This document shows positions 16,981 through 25,488 of a DNA stretch of 64,000 nt, piece by piece. Below the pieces are notes generated by a model that ran no database searches, had not been told where the DNA came from, and saw nothing but the letters and a program-made list of their open reading frames with translations. The stretch spans positions 62,001 to 126,000 of the forward strand of contig NZ_RHFH01000006.1 in the NCBI RefSeq assembly GCF_004745075.1, read 5' to 3'. A program made the translations under genes and the position numbers. Source of the stretch: Brevibacterium sp. S111. GTDB taxonomy: Bacteria > Actinomycetota > Actinomycetes > Actinomycetales > Brevibacteriaceae. The stretch's first letter is position 1. Each line of letters begins with the position of its first letter.

Positions 16981-17250
16981 TCAGCGGCGCAGGCCGAGGC
17001 GCTTGATGAGCGAACGGTAACGCTCGATGTCGACCTTCTGCAGGTACTTGAGCATGCGGCGACGCTGACCAACGAGGAGCAGCAGGCCACGACGCGAGTG
17101 GTGGTCGTGCTTGTGATCCTTGAAGTGCTCGGTCAGATCGGTGATCCGGCGGGTCAGCAGTGCAACCTGAACCTCGGGAGAACCGGTGTCGCCCTCGTGA
17201 GTTGCATATTCCTTGATGATCTCTTGCTTCACAGCAGTGTCGAGAGCCAT
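16981..17250 (-). CDS. rpsO: 30S ribosomal protein S15
   Basis: 89 residues, the standard length. It binds 16S rRNA in the central domain and forms a bridge to the 50S subunit. The family signature [20 protein letters not shown] is intact and the sequence ends [12 protein letters not shown] lies seven bases upstream of the ATG at 17250; a longer in-frame ORF up to 17382 is leader RNA. It lies between ribF and pnp, the usual arrangement. S15 commonly represses its own mRNA through leader structure; a candidate hairpin is at 17287-17337. Confidence 0.97.
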   Translation of the reverse strand: MALDTAVKQEIIKEYATHEGDTGSPEVQVALLTRRITDLTEHFKDHKHDHHSRRGLLLLVGQRRRMLKYLQKVDIERYRSLIKRLGLRR

Positions 17251-17286
17251 GGAGTTCTCCTTCGTATCGTTGCGCGGCGCGAAGAC

Positions 17287-17337
17287 CTGAAATCCTCGCA
17301 CTCTGGGACCGCGGCCGGTGAAAACGGCAGAGTTCAG
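17287..17337 (-). promoter_or_regulatory. structured leader of rpsO (candidate S15 autoregulatory site)
   Basis: Two nested pairings are visible: CTGAA with TTCAG (17287-17291/17333-17337) and ACTCTG with CAGAGT (17300-17305/17328-17333). They share one base and so may be alternatives. The hairpin lies 37 bases upstream of the rpsO start. S15 leader binding is established in several bacteria; the match here is inferred from position only. Confidence 0.35.
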
Positions 17338-17341
17338 CGTA

Positions 17342-18280
17342 TCAGGTGTGCAGGACCTCGCGCACATCGGCGATGTCCTCATGCATCTGCACGATGAGGT
17401 CGTCCATCCCGGTGAACGCGACCTGGCCGCGGATGCGGGAGACGAATTCGAGAGTCATCTCACGGTCGTAGACGTCGAATTCGCCGAACTCCTTGTCGAG
17501 CACATAGGCCTCGACCCGACGCGTCTCACCGTGGAACGTCGGATTCGTGCCCACGGAGATCGCCGCCGGATACGCCTGACCCTCACCGGAGAACGTCGCC
17601 CATCCCGCGTAGACGCCATCGGCGGGCACGAGCCCTTCGGGGTCGGTCGAGAGGTTCGCGGTCGGGAACCCGAGGTCGCGGCCGCGCGCATCGCCGTGGA
17701 CGACGGTGCCGTGCAGGGCGTGGTAGCGACCGAGCTGGTCGGCCACCTCGGCGACATCCCCGGCTGTGAGCTGTTCGCGGATGCGCGAGGACGAATATCG
17801 TCCCCCACGTCCGACTTCGTCGATCGTCTCGGTCCGGAACCCGTACTTCTCGCCGAGGCGGCGCAACGTGTCGATGGTGCCTTCGTTGTCGCGCCCGAAG
17901 CGGACATCGTCGCCGACGACGACGATCTTCGTGGCCAGGCCCTCGACGAAGTAGGTGCGGACGAACTCCTCGGCCGTCTGGGCGGCGAAATCGAGATCGT
18001 AGGGCTGGATGAGGAGGGCGTCGATGCCCGTCTCGGCGATGAGGTCGGCCCGCTGCCGGGTCGAGGTGATCATCACGGTCGGGTCGGCTGGACGGTGCAC
18101 CGTGCGCGGATGCGGGTCGAAGGTCATCGCGATCGAGCGCAGTCCCTCTTGCCGAGCGAGGGCGGCGACGGTCTTGAGAACCGTCTGGTGCCCGCGGTGC
18201 ACGCCGTCGAAGTTGCCGAGGGTGACGACGGTGCCGACAGCGTCGGCCTCGACTTCACCGAGTCCGTGATACAGCTCCAC
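17342..18280 (-). CDS. ribF: bifunctional riboflavin kinase / FAD synthetase
   Basis: 312 residues. The N-terminal FAD synthetase domain has [15 protein letters not shown] (nucleotidyltransferase signature) and the later RYSSSRIR motif. The C-terminal riboflavin kinase domain has GFPTANL and DGVYAGWA. It makes FMN and then FAD from riboflavin in the cytosol, supplying the many flavoenzymes in this window. I favour the GTG at 18280 ([10 protein letters not shown]) because family similarity begins there and AGGAG lies ten bases upstream; a frame up to 18304 also exists. It lies upstream of rpsO on the same strand. Confidence 0.95.
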   Translation of the reverse strand: MELYHGLGEVEADAVGTVVTLGNFDGVHRGHQTVLKTVAALARQEGLRSIAMTFDPHPRTVHRPADPTVMITSTRQRADLIAETGIDALLIQPYDLDFAAQTAEEFVRTYFVEGLATKIVVVGDDVRFGRDNEGTIDTLRRLGEKYGFRTETIDEVGRGGRYSSSRIREQLTAGDVAEVADQLGRYHALHGTVVHGDARGRDLGFPTANLSTDPEGLVPADGVYAGWATFSGEGQAYPAAISVGTNPTFHGETRRVEAYVLDKEFGEFDVYDREMTLEFVSRIRGQVAFTGMDDLIVQMHEDIADVREVLHT

Positions 18281-18347
18281 CAGACATTCGCTCCTTCCGT
18301 GCACCGATTCAGATTATCGCAGAGATCTCACGCCTCCTAACCCACAC

Positions 18348-18360
18348 CTCGCCGAGGCGG
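18348..18360 (+). repeat. intergenic CTCGCCGAGGCGG element
   Basis: Exact 13-mer in the gap upstream of ribF, preceded by C so that CCTCG-C-CGAGG forms a tiny hairpin. It is one of six exact copies found between genes in this window. Confidence 0.6.
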
Positions 18361-18446
18361 CTCCACCCGATCTCGGGCGCGGACGAACCGGCGGAGGCGG
18401 GCGGGTCACGCCGGTCGGGCGATTACGGTCGTCTGCGCGTCTGCGC

Positions 18447-18818
18447 TCAGGCGATGATCGCCCAGCCGACGACCCCGACGAGGGAGGCGAAGGCGATCGA
18501 AACGAAGGTGCCGATGATGAACCGCTCCCCCGCTGCCGCCGAGGATTTGATCTCGGCGAAGCGACCGAGGCCCTTGACCGCGATGACCACGGCCATGAGT
18601 TCGGGACGGCCGAGGACGATGGCCCCGGCGATGAGGGCACGTTCGACGATGCCGACCCACAGTCCTCCGCGCAGGACTTCGACATCTTCGGCTCCGGTGC
18701 GCTCGGGTCTGCTTCCGGGACCCGAATGGGTCAGCCGCAGGAAGGCGGGGACGAGGGGCCAGCCGATGAGTGCAGCGACGAGTGCCGCGCCGACGGCGAC
18801 GAGGACTTCAGTCCACAT
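18447..18818 (-). CDS. small membrane protein, partner of the upstream HTH protein
   Basis: 123 residues with three to four hydrophobic segments (about 4-27, 52-68, 70-85 and 103-122) and a polar loop GPGSRPERTGAEDVEVL. The run VKGLGRFAEIKSSAAAGERFIIGT resembles a small actinobacterial membrane family of unknown role. Its start overlaps the end of the HTH gene by 11 bases, so the two are co-translated, and it is the last gene of the pair. The function is not known to me; the partnership suggests the HTH protein senses or controls something in the membrane. Confidence 0.8.
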   Translation of the reverse strand: MWTEVLVAVGAALVAALIGWPLVPAFLRLTHSGPGSRPERTGAEDVEVLRGGLWVGIVERALIAGAIVLGRPELMAVVIAVKGLGRFAEIKSSAAAGERFIIGTFVSIAFASLVGVVGWAIIA

Positions 18819-19434
18819 CGAATGCTCCTTCCGCCAGCTCGAGATGGTGACGGGCGAGTGTCTGGGCGCCGGCGACGATATCCGCGGTCCCGGGAGCGAG
18901 CACTCGCGACACGGCCTGCTGGGAGACGTCGAAGCGGGCGGCGATCTCGGCCTGAGTCGCCTCGGGGTGGTCGAGCCGGTAGTCGACGTAGCCGCGCGAT
19001 TGTGCGCGCAGTTCGGCCAGTGTGCTCACGAGCAGGCGCAGGGCCGCCTCGGCGAGCGAACAATGGTCCGCCGTCGCGGACCTCTCCCCCGGGTCCTCCC
19101 CGGAGCGGACGACGAGGTGGGCGGGAGCGGATTTCGCGGCTTCGACGGCTTCTCGGGCGACGTAGAAGGCCGGGCCCCGGCCCGCGGCCGTCGCTTCGGG
19201 CAGCGGTTCGTCGACCTCGCCGATGCCGATGCCGATGTGCCAGCCGGTGCGGACCGCGAGTCGGCGCACCGCCTCGGCGACGGCGTTCGCATCCTCCAGG
19301 GCTCCCTGGACCTCATCGCCGATGGTGCGGGCGAAGGGCACGACGGTCGCAATGGGGGCCAGCACCGCGAGGACCTCGGGCACGGCGTCGGCGCTCGTGC
19401 GCGAATTCTGCTGGTCGATGGTCAAGACGAACAT
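18808..19434 (-). CDS. SatD-like protein: palm/cyclase-like N-terminal domain plus C-terminal helix-turn-helix
   Basis: 208 residues. The N-terminal half (FVLTIDQQNSR, FARTIGDEVQG, HIGIGIGEV, GPAFYVAREA) has the layout of SatD-family proteins and recalls a degenerate nucleotide-cyclase palm: Asp7 and GDE at 39-41 fall where cyclases keep metal ligands. The C-terminus carries a clear helix-turn-helix (residues 160-180, QAEIAARFDVSQQAVSRVL). The ATG at 19434 is chosen because upstream residues are unlike the family and lie over the operator. Three TTGTATT half-sites lie directly upstream, so autoregulation is likely. Any catalytic or ligand-binding activity is unproven. Confidence 0.8.
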   Translation of the reverse strand: MFVLTIDQQNSRTSADAVPEVLAVLAPIATVVPFARTIGDEVQGALEDANAVAEAVRRLAVRTGWHIGIGIGEVDEPLPEATAAGRGPAFYVAREAVEAAKSAPAHLVVRSGEDPGERSATADHCSLAEAALRLLVSTLAELRAQSRGYVDYRLDHPEATQAEIAARFDVSQQAVSRVLAPGTADIVAGAQTLARHHLELAEGAFDVD

Positions 19435-19462
19435 GGTTCCAGTACAGCAGACCCTCGGCCGC

Positions 19463-19497
19463 AATACAAGAGTTTCCATTGTATTGATCGAATACAA
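19463..19497. promoter_or_regulatory. cluster of three TTGTATT half-sites upstream of the SatD-like gene
   Basis: AATACAA (19463-19469), TTGTATT (19479-19485) and AATACAA (19491-19497) form two overlapping inverted repeats in a conspicuously AT-rich patch. It lies 29-63 bases upstream of the HTH gene and just after the truB stop. TACAAT on the minus strand would serve as a -10 box inside the operator. The likely binder is the HTH protein itself. Confidence 0.6.
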
Positions 19498-19510
19498 TCT
19501 TTTAGGTTGT

Positions 19511-20449
19511 TCAGGCGAGGTCGATGGCGAAGGCAGTGACGGATTTGAGTCCTCCGTCCGCTCGCACCTCTGCCACGGAAACGAGCGTGTCCTCGCAGAT
19601 CACGGACACTTCCGTGCCGGGGAGGGCGTCGGCGGCCGAGTCGCCGGCCCAGTCGCGGGAGGCGACGATCTTGCCCTGCATGAGCGCCGTGGCCCGGTCG
19701 CGCGTGACCGTGACGACGGGCAGAAGGGTGCGGGCCGCCTCGGCGAGGGGGATGAGCCCGGGAGCAGGGTCGTCGAGGTCCTCGGGCAGGGTCACGGCCT
19801 GGTCGAGCTCGAAGTCGCCGACGCGGATGCGGCGCAGAGCCGTGAGGTGGCCGTAGACGCCGAGGTCGGCGCCGACATCGCGAGCCAGGGCACGCACATA
19901 GGTGCCCGAGGAGCAGTCGATTTCGACATCGACGTCGATGTGCCCTTCGTCTGCCGCGAAGCGGATGTCGATGACCTCGAACGCGGAGACTTCGACCCGG
20001 CGGGCCTTGAGCTCGACGTTCTCACCGGCGCGGACGCGGGCATAGGAGCGTTTGCCGTCGACCTTGATCGCCGAGACGGCGCTGGGCACCTGGTCGATCG
20101 GGCCGCGCAGGGCTGCCACGGCGCCCTCGATGGCGGCGGCGTCGATGCGCGCGAGCGCTGCGGGCTCGGCGAAGCGGTCGGGTTCGGAGTCCGCGTCATC
20201 GGTCGGGGTCGACGCGCCCAGTCGGATCGTCGCGAAGTAGGTCTTCGAGACTCCGGTGATGTAGGTGAGCAGTTTGGTGCCGCGGCCGAGGCCGAGCACG
20301 AGCACACCGGTGGCCATGGGATCGAGCGTGCCGGCATGGCCGACCTTCTTCGTGCCGAACCAGCGCCGGATCCGCGAGACCACACCGTGGGAGCTCAGGC
20401 CCTGCGGCTTGTCGCAGACGAGGATGCCCTGTGGGGAACTATCGCTCAC
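19511..20449 (-). CDS. truB: tRNA pseudouridine(55) synthase
   Basis: 312 residues. It isomerises U55 in the T-loop of tRNAs. The catalytic Asp is in KKVGHAGTLDPMATGVL, and KTYFATIRLG, KRSYARVRAG and SGTYVRALARDVG are the standard family blocks. The N-terminus SSPQGILVCDKPQGLSSH is canonical, supporting the ATG start. It lies downstream of the secreted zinc-site protein gene and upstream of the SatD-like pair, and its stop is 13 bases from the half-site cluster. In other actinobacteria truB also sits between rbfA and ribF, as here. Confidence 0.97.
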   Translation of the reverse strand: MSDSSPQGILVCDKPQGLSSHGVVSRIRRWFGTKKVGHAGTLDPMATGVLVLGLGRGTKLLTYITGVSKTYFATIRLGASTPTDDADSEPDRFAEPAALARIDAAAIEGAVAALRGPIDQVPSAVSAIKVDGKRSYARVRAGENVELKARRVEVSAFEVIDIRFAADEGHIDVDVEIDCSSGTYVRALARDVGADLGVYGHLTALRRIRVGDFELDQAVTLPEDLDDPAPGLIPLAEAARTLLPVVTVTRDRATALMQGKIVASRDWAGDSAADALPGTEVSVICEDTLVSVAEVRADGGLKSVTAFAIDLA

Positions 20450-20460
20450 TGAGGCCGACT

Positions 20461-21321
20461 TCAGTTGAAGGAGGCGTGCACGTGGTCGAAGTGGTTGGCA
20501 GTCGTGCTGCCGCGGTCCTCCATGCCCTTCCAGCCCTGGCCGGGCATCCAGATGCGCTGCTTCCAGATGACGTACTTGACGTTGAGGCTGCCCTGGTTCT
20601 TGATCAGGTAGTCGGCGATGCGGTCACCCGTGGCGCCGCTGATCATGATGTCCACGGCTTCACCGGTGTTGTGGTCCGACCCGGTGCCGGGGCGACGGCC
20701 GCCGAAGGTCTTGACTTCGGGGAACTTCGCGCACACGGCACGGTATCCGTTGACGGCGTTGGGCAGCAGACCGGATTCGATCGACGATGACACGCTGCAC
20801 GACGGGGCGGAGGTGTCGTCCGAGGTGCCTCCGCCCTCGGTGGACTTGTCCTTGGACGAGGAGTCGCTGCCGCTCTTGGTCGCCGCGGTCGAGGATTCGG
20901 CGGTCGGCTCCGGCTTCGGCGTCTTGACCTCGAGGGTGGACTTCGAAGACTTGTTCTTGTACTTCGGGTTGTCCTTGACCTTCTCGAGGTACTCTTCGCC
21001 GGCCTTCTTCCGCTGCGCGTCGATCTCGTCCTGGCTCACAGACGAGGGACTCGCCTGCTCAGGCGTGGTGCTGGCGGCTTCGCTGGTGACCTCGCCGGAT
21101 TCCGGCGGGCCCATCACGACGGTCGAACCGACCACGGCCGCGGTCGCTGCGGCCGGAACGGCGATCGCGGCGACGACGGGACGCTGCTTGACGGTCGCCA
21201 GCACGGATGTCGCCGTCGACGGCGCAGTCGCTGCGCGTCGTCCCGCGGGGCGCCTGCCGGGAGTCAGGTCCCGGATGAGCTGCTTCGCGAACGACGGCTT
21301 CGGTGAAGAGTGCTTACCCAA
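20461..21321 (-). CDS. exported protein with M15/ARB-07466-like C-terminal zinc-site domain
   Basis: 286 residues. A basic N-terminus is followed by one transmembrane or signal segment (about 48-68), a long Ser/Glu/Lys-rich low-complexity linker, and a compact C-terminal domain. That domain carries GSDHNTGEAVDIM and a final HFDHVHASF, together the His, Asp and His-x-His pattern of M15-like metallopeptidase folds. A wall-associated role is therefore likely, but activity is unproven. The start appears to be TTG at 21321 with AGGGA about nine bases upstream; no ATG fits. It lies between rbfA and truB, with 11 bases to truB. Confidence 0.82.
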   Translation of the reverse strand: MGKHSSPKPSFAKQLIRDLTPGRRPAGRRAATAPSTATSVLATVKQRPVVAAIAVPAAATAAVVGSTVVMGPPESGEVTSEAASTTPEQASPSSVSQDEIDAQRKKAGEEYLEKVKDNPKYKNKSSKSTLEVKTPKPEPTAESSTAATKSGSDSSSKDKSTEGGGTSDDTSAPSCSVSSSIESGLLPNAVNGYRAVCAKFPEVKTFGGRRPGTGSDHNTGEAVDIMISGATGDRIADYLIKNQGSLNVKYVIWKQRIWMPGQGWKGMEDRGSTTANHFDHVHASFN

Positions 21322-21440
21322 TGCAGAATTCCCTTAACAGAGTCGTGATCATTTCGTTACCCGAAGAAGTCTACGACATCTCGGAAACATAACAAAACTG
21401 TTACGACGACGTTTTCTGCATTCGTGACGAAGATCGCCGA

Positions 21441-21875
21441 TCACTCGTCGTCGGCGCTCTCGCTCTTCTTGTACGGATCGGCGTCTCCCGCGTGCTCCGC
21501 GTTCTCAGCCAGATCGGCCACGCGGGCATCGTCGGCGGCGGCCTGAGCGAGCAGTCCATCGAGACGGGCGGCCGCCTCGGGGACGGCATCGGCGATGAAC
21601 TCGAGGCTCGGGGTCAGACGGATCGTCAGCCCCTTGCCGACCTCGGAGCGGATGAAGCCCTTCGCGGATTCCAGCGCTTTGCCGGTGCCGATGAGGTCCT
21701 GGTCGTCACCGTAGACGGTGTAGAAGATGGTGGCGTGCTGCAGATCTCCGGTCACACGCACATCGGTGACGGTGACGAAGCCGAGGCGCGGATCCTTGAG
21801 CCGACGCTCGATCGTGCTGGCGACGATGACCTTGATCTGATCGGCGATCTTGCGAGCCCTGGTGGGGTCTGCCAT
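21441..21875 (-). CDS. rbfA: 30S ribosome-binding factor A
   Basis: 144 residues. A KH-like fold protein that binds the 30S subunit during late 16S rRNA maturation. Family blocks are present: [26 protein letters not shown] with the central [17 protein letters not shown] and the C-terminal half [13 protein letters not shown] run ([12 protein letters not shown]). An acidic extension ([18 protein letters not shown]) ends the chain. AGGA lies seven bases upstream of the ATG. It follows infB with a 153-base gap containing the infB terminator hairpin, so it may also have its own promoter. Confidence 0.96.
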   Translation of the reverse strand: MADPTRARKIADQIKVIVASTIERRLKDPRLGFVTVTDVRVTGDLQHATIFYTVYGDDQDLIGTGKALESAKGFIRSEVGKGLTIRLTPSLEFIADAVPEAAARLDGLLAQAAADDARVADLAENAEHAGDADPYKKSESADDE

Positions 21876-21942
21876 AGTGCTGTCCTTCGTGGTTCGGGGC
21901 CGGAGCGTGTCTCCGGCCCTATCTTAGACGTGGAATCGAACC

Positions 21943-21982
21943 GGCTCCGGCCGGTCCCCTGTTCCAGGGGCCGACCGGAGCC
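21943..21982 (-). terminator. hairpin terminator downstream of infB
   Basis: GGCTCCGG pairs with CCGGAGCC, continuing after a small internal bulge with CCCCTG/CAGGGG around a TTC loop. It lies 47 bases after the infB stop, with no U-tract. Confidence 0.65.
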
Positions 21983-22028
21983 AACGGTTGCGACTCACAT
22001 CGTGAGCGTGCGACTCAGACTGGTCCGC

Positions 22029-24965
22029 TCAGTCGCGCGGCTTCTCCTGCATCTCGAAAGTCTCGATGATGTCTCCGACGCGCAGGTCGTTGAACTTGCC
22101 GAGTCCGATACCGCACTCGTAGCCCTCACGGACCTCGGTGGCATCGTCCTTGAACCGGCGCAGCGACTCGATGCTGACACTGTTGCCGATGACGACTCCG
22201 TCGCGAGTGACGCGTGCGGTCGAGTTCCTCTTGATGTGACCATCGCGGACGATCGAACCGGCGATGTTGCCGAACTTCGAGGACCGGAAGACCTCGCGGA
22301 TCTCCGCGGTACCGGTCTGGACCTCTTCGTACTCGGGCTTGAGCATGCCCTTGAGCGAGCTCTCGATGTCGTCGATCGCCTGGTAGATGACCGAGTAGTA
22401 GCGGACGTCGACGCCTTCGCGGTCTGCCAGGTCGCGAGCCTTCGCTTCCGGACGGACGTTGAAGCCGATGACGATCGCGTTGTCGACCGTGGCCAGGTTG
22501 ATGTCGTTCTCGGTGATCGCACCGACGCCGCGGTGGATGATCCGCAGATCGACTTCCTCGCCCACATCGATCTTGAGCAGCGAATCCTCGAGTGCTTCGA
22601 CAGCACCGGAGACGTCGCCCTTGAGGATGAGGTTGAGCATGTCGACCTTGCCCTCGGCCAGCGCCTTCGTGAAGTCCTCGAGGCTGATGCGCTTGCGACC
22701 GCGGGCCTGAGCGGCATTGCGCTCGATGGCGTCGCGCTTCTCAGCGATCTGACGTGCGGTGCGGTCGTCATCGGTGGAGATGAACGAATCACCGGCACGC
22801 GGGACCGAGGACAGACCGAGGACCTGGACCGGACGGGAGGGACCGGCCTCCTCGACGAGGTTGCCGTTCTCATCGAACATCGCCCGCACACGTCCGTAGG
22901 CGGTGCCGCAGACGATGGCGTCGCCCTGGCGCAGGGTGCCGGACTCGACGAGCACGGTCGCAACCGCGCCGCGGCCCTTGTCGAGCTTGGCTTCGATCGC
23001 GATGCCGCGAGCGGACTTGTCGGGGTTGGCCCGCAGGTCCAGTGCCGCATCGGTGGTCAGGAGCACGGACTCGAGCAGCTGGTCGATGCCCTCACGCTTG
23101 AGCGCGGAGATCGGCACGAACATGGTCTCGCCGCCGTACTCTTCGGCCACGAGGTTGTACTCGGTCAGCTGCTGCATGACCTTGGCCGGGTTCGCCCCCT
23201 CCTTATCGACCTTGTTGACAGCCACGACGATCGGCACATTCGCCGCCTGAGCGTGATTGAGCGCTTCGATGGTCTGCGGCATGACACCGTCATCGGCGGC
23301 GACCACGAGGATCGCGAGGTCGGTCGACTTCGCACCGCGGGCACGCATGGCGGTGAACGCCTCGTGGCCCGGGGTGTCGAGGAAGGTGAGCTTGCGCTCC
23401 TGGCCCTCGTGGTCGACCTCGACCTGGTAGGCGCCGATGTGCTGGGTGATGCCGCCGGCTTCCCGTGCTGCCACATTGGCCGAGCGGATCGCGTCGAGCA
23501 GCTTGGTCTTACCGTGGTCGACGTGACCCATGACGGTGATGACCGGCGGACGAGCCTGGAGGTCTTCATCGTCTTCTTCGGCGGCTTCGGCATCGAGATC
23601 GATGTCGAAGGTCTCGAGCAGCTCACGGTCTTCGTCTTCGGGCGAGACGATCTCGATCTTGTAGCCGAGCTCCTCGCCGAGGATCTCGAAGGTCGCCTCG
23701 TCGAGGGACTGGGTGATCGTCGCCATCTCACCGAGGTGGAAGAGCACGGTCACGAGGTTCGTGGGATCCGTGTTGATCTTCTCGGCGAAGTCGGCCAGCG
23801 AGGAGCCGCGACGCAGACGCAGCGGCGTGTTGCCGTTTCCGCGCGGAACGGTGACGCCACCGACCGACGGAGCCTGCATCTGCTCGAGCTCTGCGCGCTT
23901 CGCCCGCTTCGACTTCCGTCCCTTCTGACGGGGACCGCCGCCGCGGCCGAATGCACCCTGGGTGCTTCCGCGACCGCGACCTGAACCGCGTCCGCCCGGA
24001 CCGCCGGGACCGCGACGCGGACCGCCGCCGGGACCGCCTGCCGGAGCACCGGGACCGCCGCCGGGGGCATTGCCGCGTCCCCCGCCGCGACCGCGGCCGG
24101 GAGCGGGCTTGTTCAGTGCCGAGTTCTTCAGCATCGACGGGTTCGGGCGAGGTGCGCCCGGACGCGGTGCCGGACGCGGACCTGCCGCGGACTCCTCACC
24201 GGTGCCGCGCGGCTTCTGGCCGGGCTTCGGCATTCCCTGCGAGGGAGCAAACGGGTTGTTGCCGGGGCGTCCGCCCTGACCACCCTGACCGCCGGGACGG
24301 CCGCCGGGCTTCGGGCCGCGACCGGGCTTCGGCATTCCCTGCGAGGGAGCAAACGGGTTGTTGCCGGGGCGTGCCGATGACCGGCCCCCGGGCTTCGGCG
24401 CACCGGGCTTGGGCGCACCCGGCTTGGGGGCACCGGGCTTCGGCGCACCGGGCTTCGGCGCACCCGGCTTGGGTGCGGCAGCCGGCTTCGGTGCATCGGG
24501 CTTGGCGGAGGCGGAGCCTTCGGGCTTCGTCTCGGCCGCGGGAGCCTCGGCGGGAGTCTCTGCCTTCGGGGCAGCCGGAGCTGCGGGCTTGGCGCCCGGC
24601 TTGGCTGCCGGCTTCGACGCCGGCTTCGCTGCGGTCTCGTCCGCCTCAGCGGACTTGGACTTCTCCGGGGCCGGCTTGGCCGTCGACTTCGCGGCGGGCT
24701 TGGGTGCCGGCTTCGCACCGGGCTTCGGGGCTCCGGGCTTCGCCGCGGGCTTGGCAGCGGACTTCTTCGCGGCACCACCGGCAGACTTCTCGCCAGCGGC
24801 GGGTGCGGAATCGGCGAAGGCTTCCTTCACTCGGCGCACGACGGGCGCTTCGAGCGTCGAGGAAGCAGAGCGAACGAATTCGCCCATGTCCTGAAGCTTC
24901 TCAAGGACGTTTTTACTGGTTGTGCCGAGCTCTTTCGCGAGCTCATGGACACGGGGCTTTGCCAC
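22029..24965 (-). CDS. infB: translation initiation factor IF-2
   Basis: 978 residues, long even for the family. It places initiator tRNA on the 30S subunit and promotes subunit joining by GTP hydrolysis. The N-terminal IF2 helix domain ([14 protein letters not shown]) is followed by a 330-residue Pro/Ala/Lys/Gly-rich linker with tandem PKPGA units and a duplicated 17-residue block. The G domain has [16 protein letters not shown] and NKVD, and the C2 region is intact. The start is GTG at 24965 with AGGAG four bases upstream. It follows ylxR in the nusA operon; two hairpins lie in its leader. Confidence 0.97.
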   Translation of the reverse strand: MAKPRVHELAKELGTTSKNVLEKLQDMGEFVRSASSTLEAPVVRRVKEAFADSAPAAGEKSAGGAAKKSAAKPAAKPGAPKPGAKPAPKPAAKSTAKPAPEKSKSAEADETAAKPASKPAAKPGAKPAAPAAPKAETPAEAPAAETKPEGSASAKPDAPKPAAAPKPGAPKPGAPKPGAPKPGAPKPGAPKPGGRSSARPGNNPFAPSQGMPKPGRGPKPGGRPGGQGGQGGRPGNNPFAPSQGMPKPGQKPRGTGEESAAGPRPAPRPGAPRPNPSMLKNSALNKPAPGRGRGGGRGNAPGGGPGAPAGGPGGGPRRGPGGPGGRGSGRGRGSTQGAFGRGGGPRQKGRKSKRAKRAELEQMQAPSVGGVTVPRGNGNTPLRLRRGSSLADFAEKINTDPTNLVTVLFHLGEMATITQSLDEATFEILGEELGYKIEIVSPEDEDRELLETFDIDLDAEAAEEDDEDLQARPPVITVMGHVDHGKTKLLDAIRSANVAAREAGGITQHIGAYQVEVDHEGQERKLTFLDTPGHEAFTAMRARGAKSTDLAILVVAADDGVMPQTIEALNHAQAANVPIVVAVNKVDKEGANPAKVMQQLTEYNLVAEEYGGETMFVPISALKREGIDQLLESVLLTTDAALDLRANPDKSARGIAIEAKLDKGRGAVATVLVESGTLRQGDAIVCGTAYGRVRAMFDENGNLVEEAGPSRPVQVLGLSSVPRAGDSFISTDDDRTARQIAEKRDAIERNAAQARGRKRISLEDFTKALAEGKVDMLNLILKGDVSGAVEALEDSLLKIDVGEEVDLRIIHRGVGAITENDINLATVDNAIVIGFNVRPEAKARDLADREGVDVRYYSVIYQAIDDIESSLKGMLKPEYEEVQTGTAEIREVFRSSKFGNIAGSIVRDGHIKRNSTARVTRDGVVIGNSVSIESLRRFKDDATEVREGYECGIGLGKFNDLRVGDIIETFEMQEKPRD
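24220..24372 (-). repeat. 51-bp exact direct repeat within the infB linker
   Basis: Positions 24220-24270 and 24322-24372 are identical over 51 bases (offset 102), each encoding [17 protein letters not shown]. Next to it (about 24407-24478) are five near-identical 15-base units coding PKPGA. The pattern indicates slippage or unequal crossing-over inside a disordered linker. Confidence 0.85.
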
Positions 24966-24979
24966 AGTTCTCCTGTCCG

Positions 24980-25005
24980 GGTTCTTTCCCGGTCAGGAAA
25001 GAACC
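24980..25005 (-). promoter_or_regulatory. 10-bp-stem hairpin in the infB leader
   Basis: GGTTCTTTCC and GGAAAGAACC pair perfectly around a six-base loop, 15 bases upstream of the infB GTG and just before its ribosome site. It may separate ylxR and infB expression or stabilise a processed end. Confidence 0.5.
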
Positions 25006-25015
25006 TCATCAATGA

Positions 25016-25040
25016 AGAGCAGTACTCATTTCACTGCTCT
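25016..25040 (-). promoter_or_regulatory. second leader hairpin between ylxR and infB
   Basis: AGAGCAGT pairs with ACTGCTCT around a nine-base loop, ten bases from the first leader hairpin. On the message the two stems follow each other, giving a compact double-hairpin leader. Confidence 0.45.
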
Positions 25041-25095
25041 CTCGATTTCCGTCTGGGTGTCATCGTGCGACACTCACAACTTGTCATCCATTCGG

Positions 25096-25371
25096 CTACC
25101 CGTTCTCTTTGGGTTCGGTGTCCGGCTTCGGGAGGTCCGAGGCCGTGATCTTCGTTCGAAAGGCTCGAGCGAAGGGGGCAGCGGTCCGTGCCTTGGTCAG
25201 GCACTTCTCGTCAGGGTGCACCCAGGCGCCGCGTCCCGGCAGTGTCGCTGACACGTCGTGGACGACGGCGGGGTGCTGATCGGGGCGGAAGACGAATCGC
25301 GTCAGCTCGCTCCGATCGGCCTTCTGCCGACAGGCGATGCACGTCCTTACGGGTCCATCGCCAACATTCAC
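25096..25371 (-). CDS. ylxR: YlxR family RNA/nucleoid-binding protein (DUF448)
   Basis: 91 residues. The family core VRTCIACRQKADRSELTRFVF and the later GRGAWVHPDEKCLTKA are present. YlxR is a small protein encoded between nusA and infB in many bacteria, reported to bind nucleic acid and affect transcription. The start is GTG at 25371 without a clear ribosome site. It follows nusA with a 117-base gap containing one CTCGCCGAGGCGG element, which is unusual because the two genes are normally almost adjacent. Confidence 0.9.
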   Translation of the reverse strand: MNVGDGPVRTCIACRQKADRSELTRFVFRPDQHPAVVHDVSATLPGRGAWVHPDEKCLTKARTAAPFARAFRTKITASDLPKPDTEPKENG

Positions 25372-25473
25372 AATGAATGATTCTACAGCACCGACGCCAC
25401 GGCGCGCGCCAAGGGGCCAGTGGTGAGGATCACTGCGGAAGGCTGTTCGCCTGCGGCGATGTCGACCGGTGGG

Positions 25474-25486
25474 CCGCCTCGGCGAG
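25474..25486 (-). repeat. CTCGCCGAGGCGG element just past nusA
   Basis: Exact copy on the minus strand, two bases after the nusA stop codon, preceded by C so the CCTCG-C-CGAGG hairpin can form. It is in a position where a 3' end signal would lie. Confidence 0.6.
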
Positions 25487-25488
25487 GA

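Noticed and set aside
21492..23984. 830-residue plus-strand open frame opposite rbfA and infB
   Set aside because: Spans two well-identified minus-strand genes and their terminator; composition is that of an antisense shadow.
24220..24372. 51-bp repeat in infB as a mobile element
   Set aside because: It is in frame, codes a Pro/Gly linker unit and has no terminal features; internal duplication is simpler.
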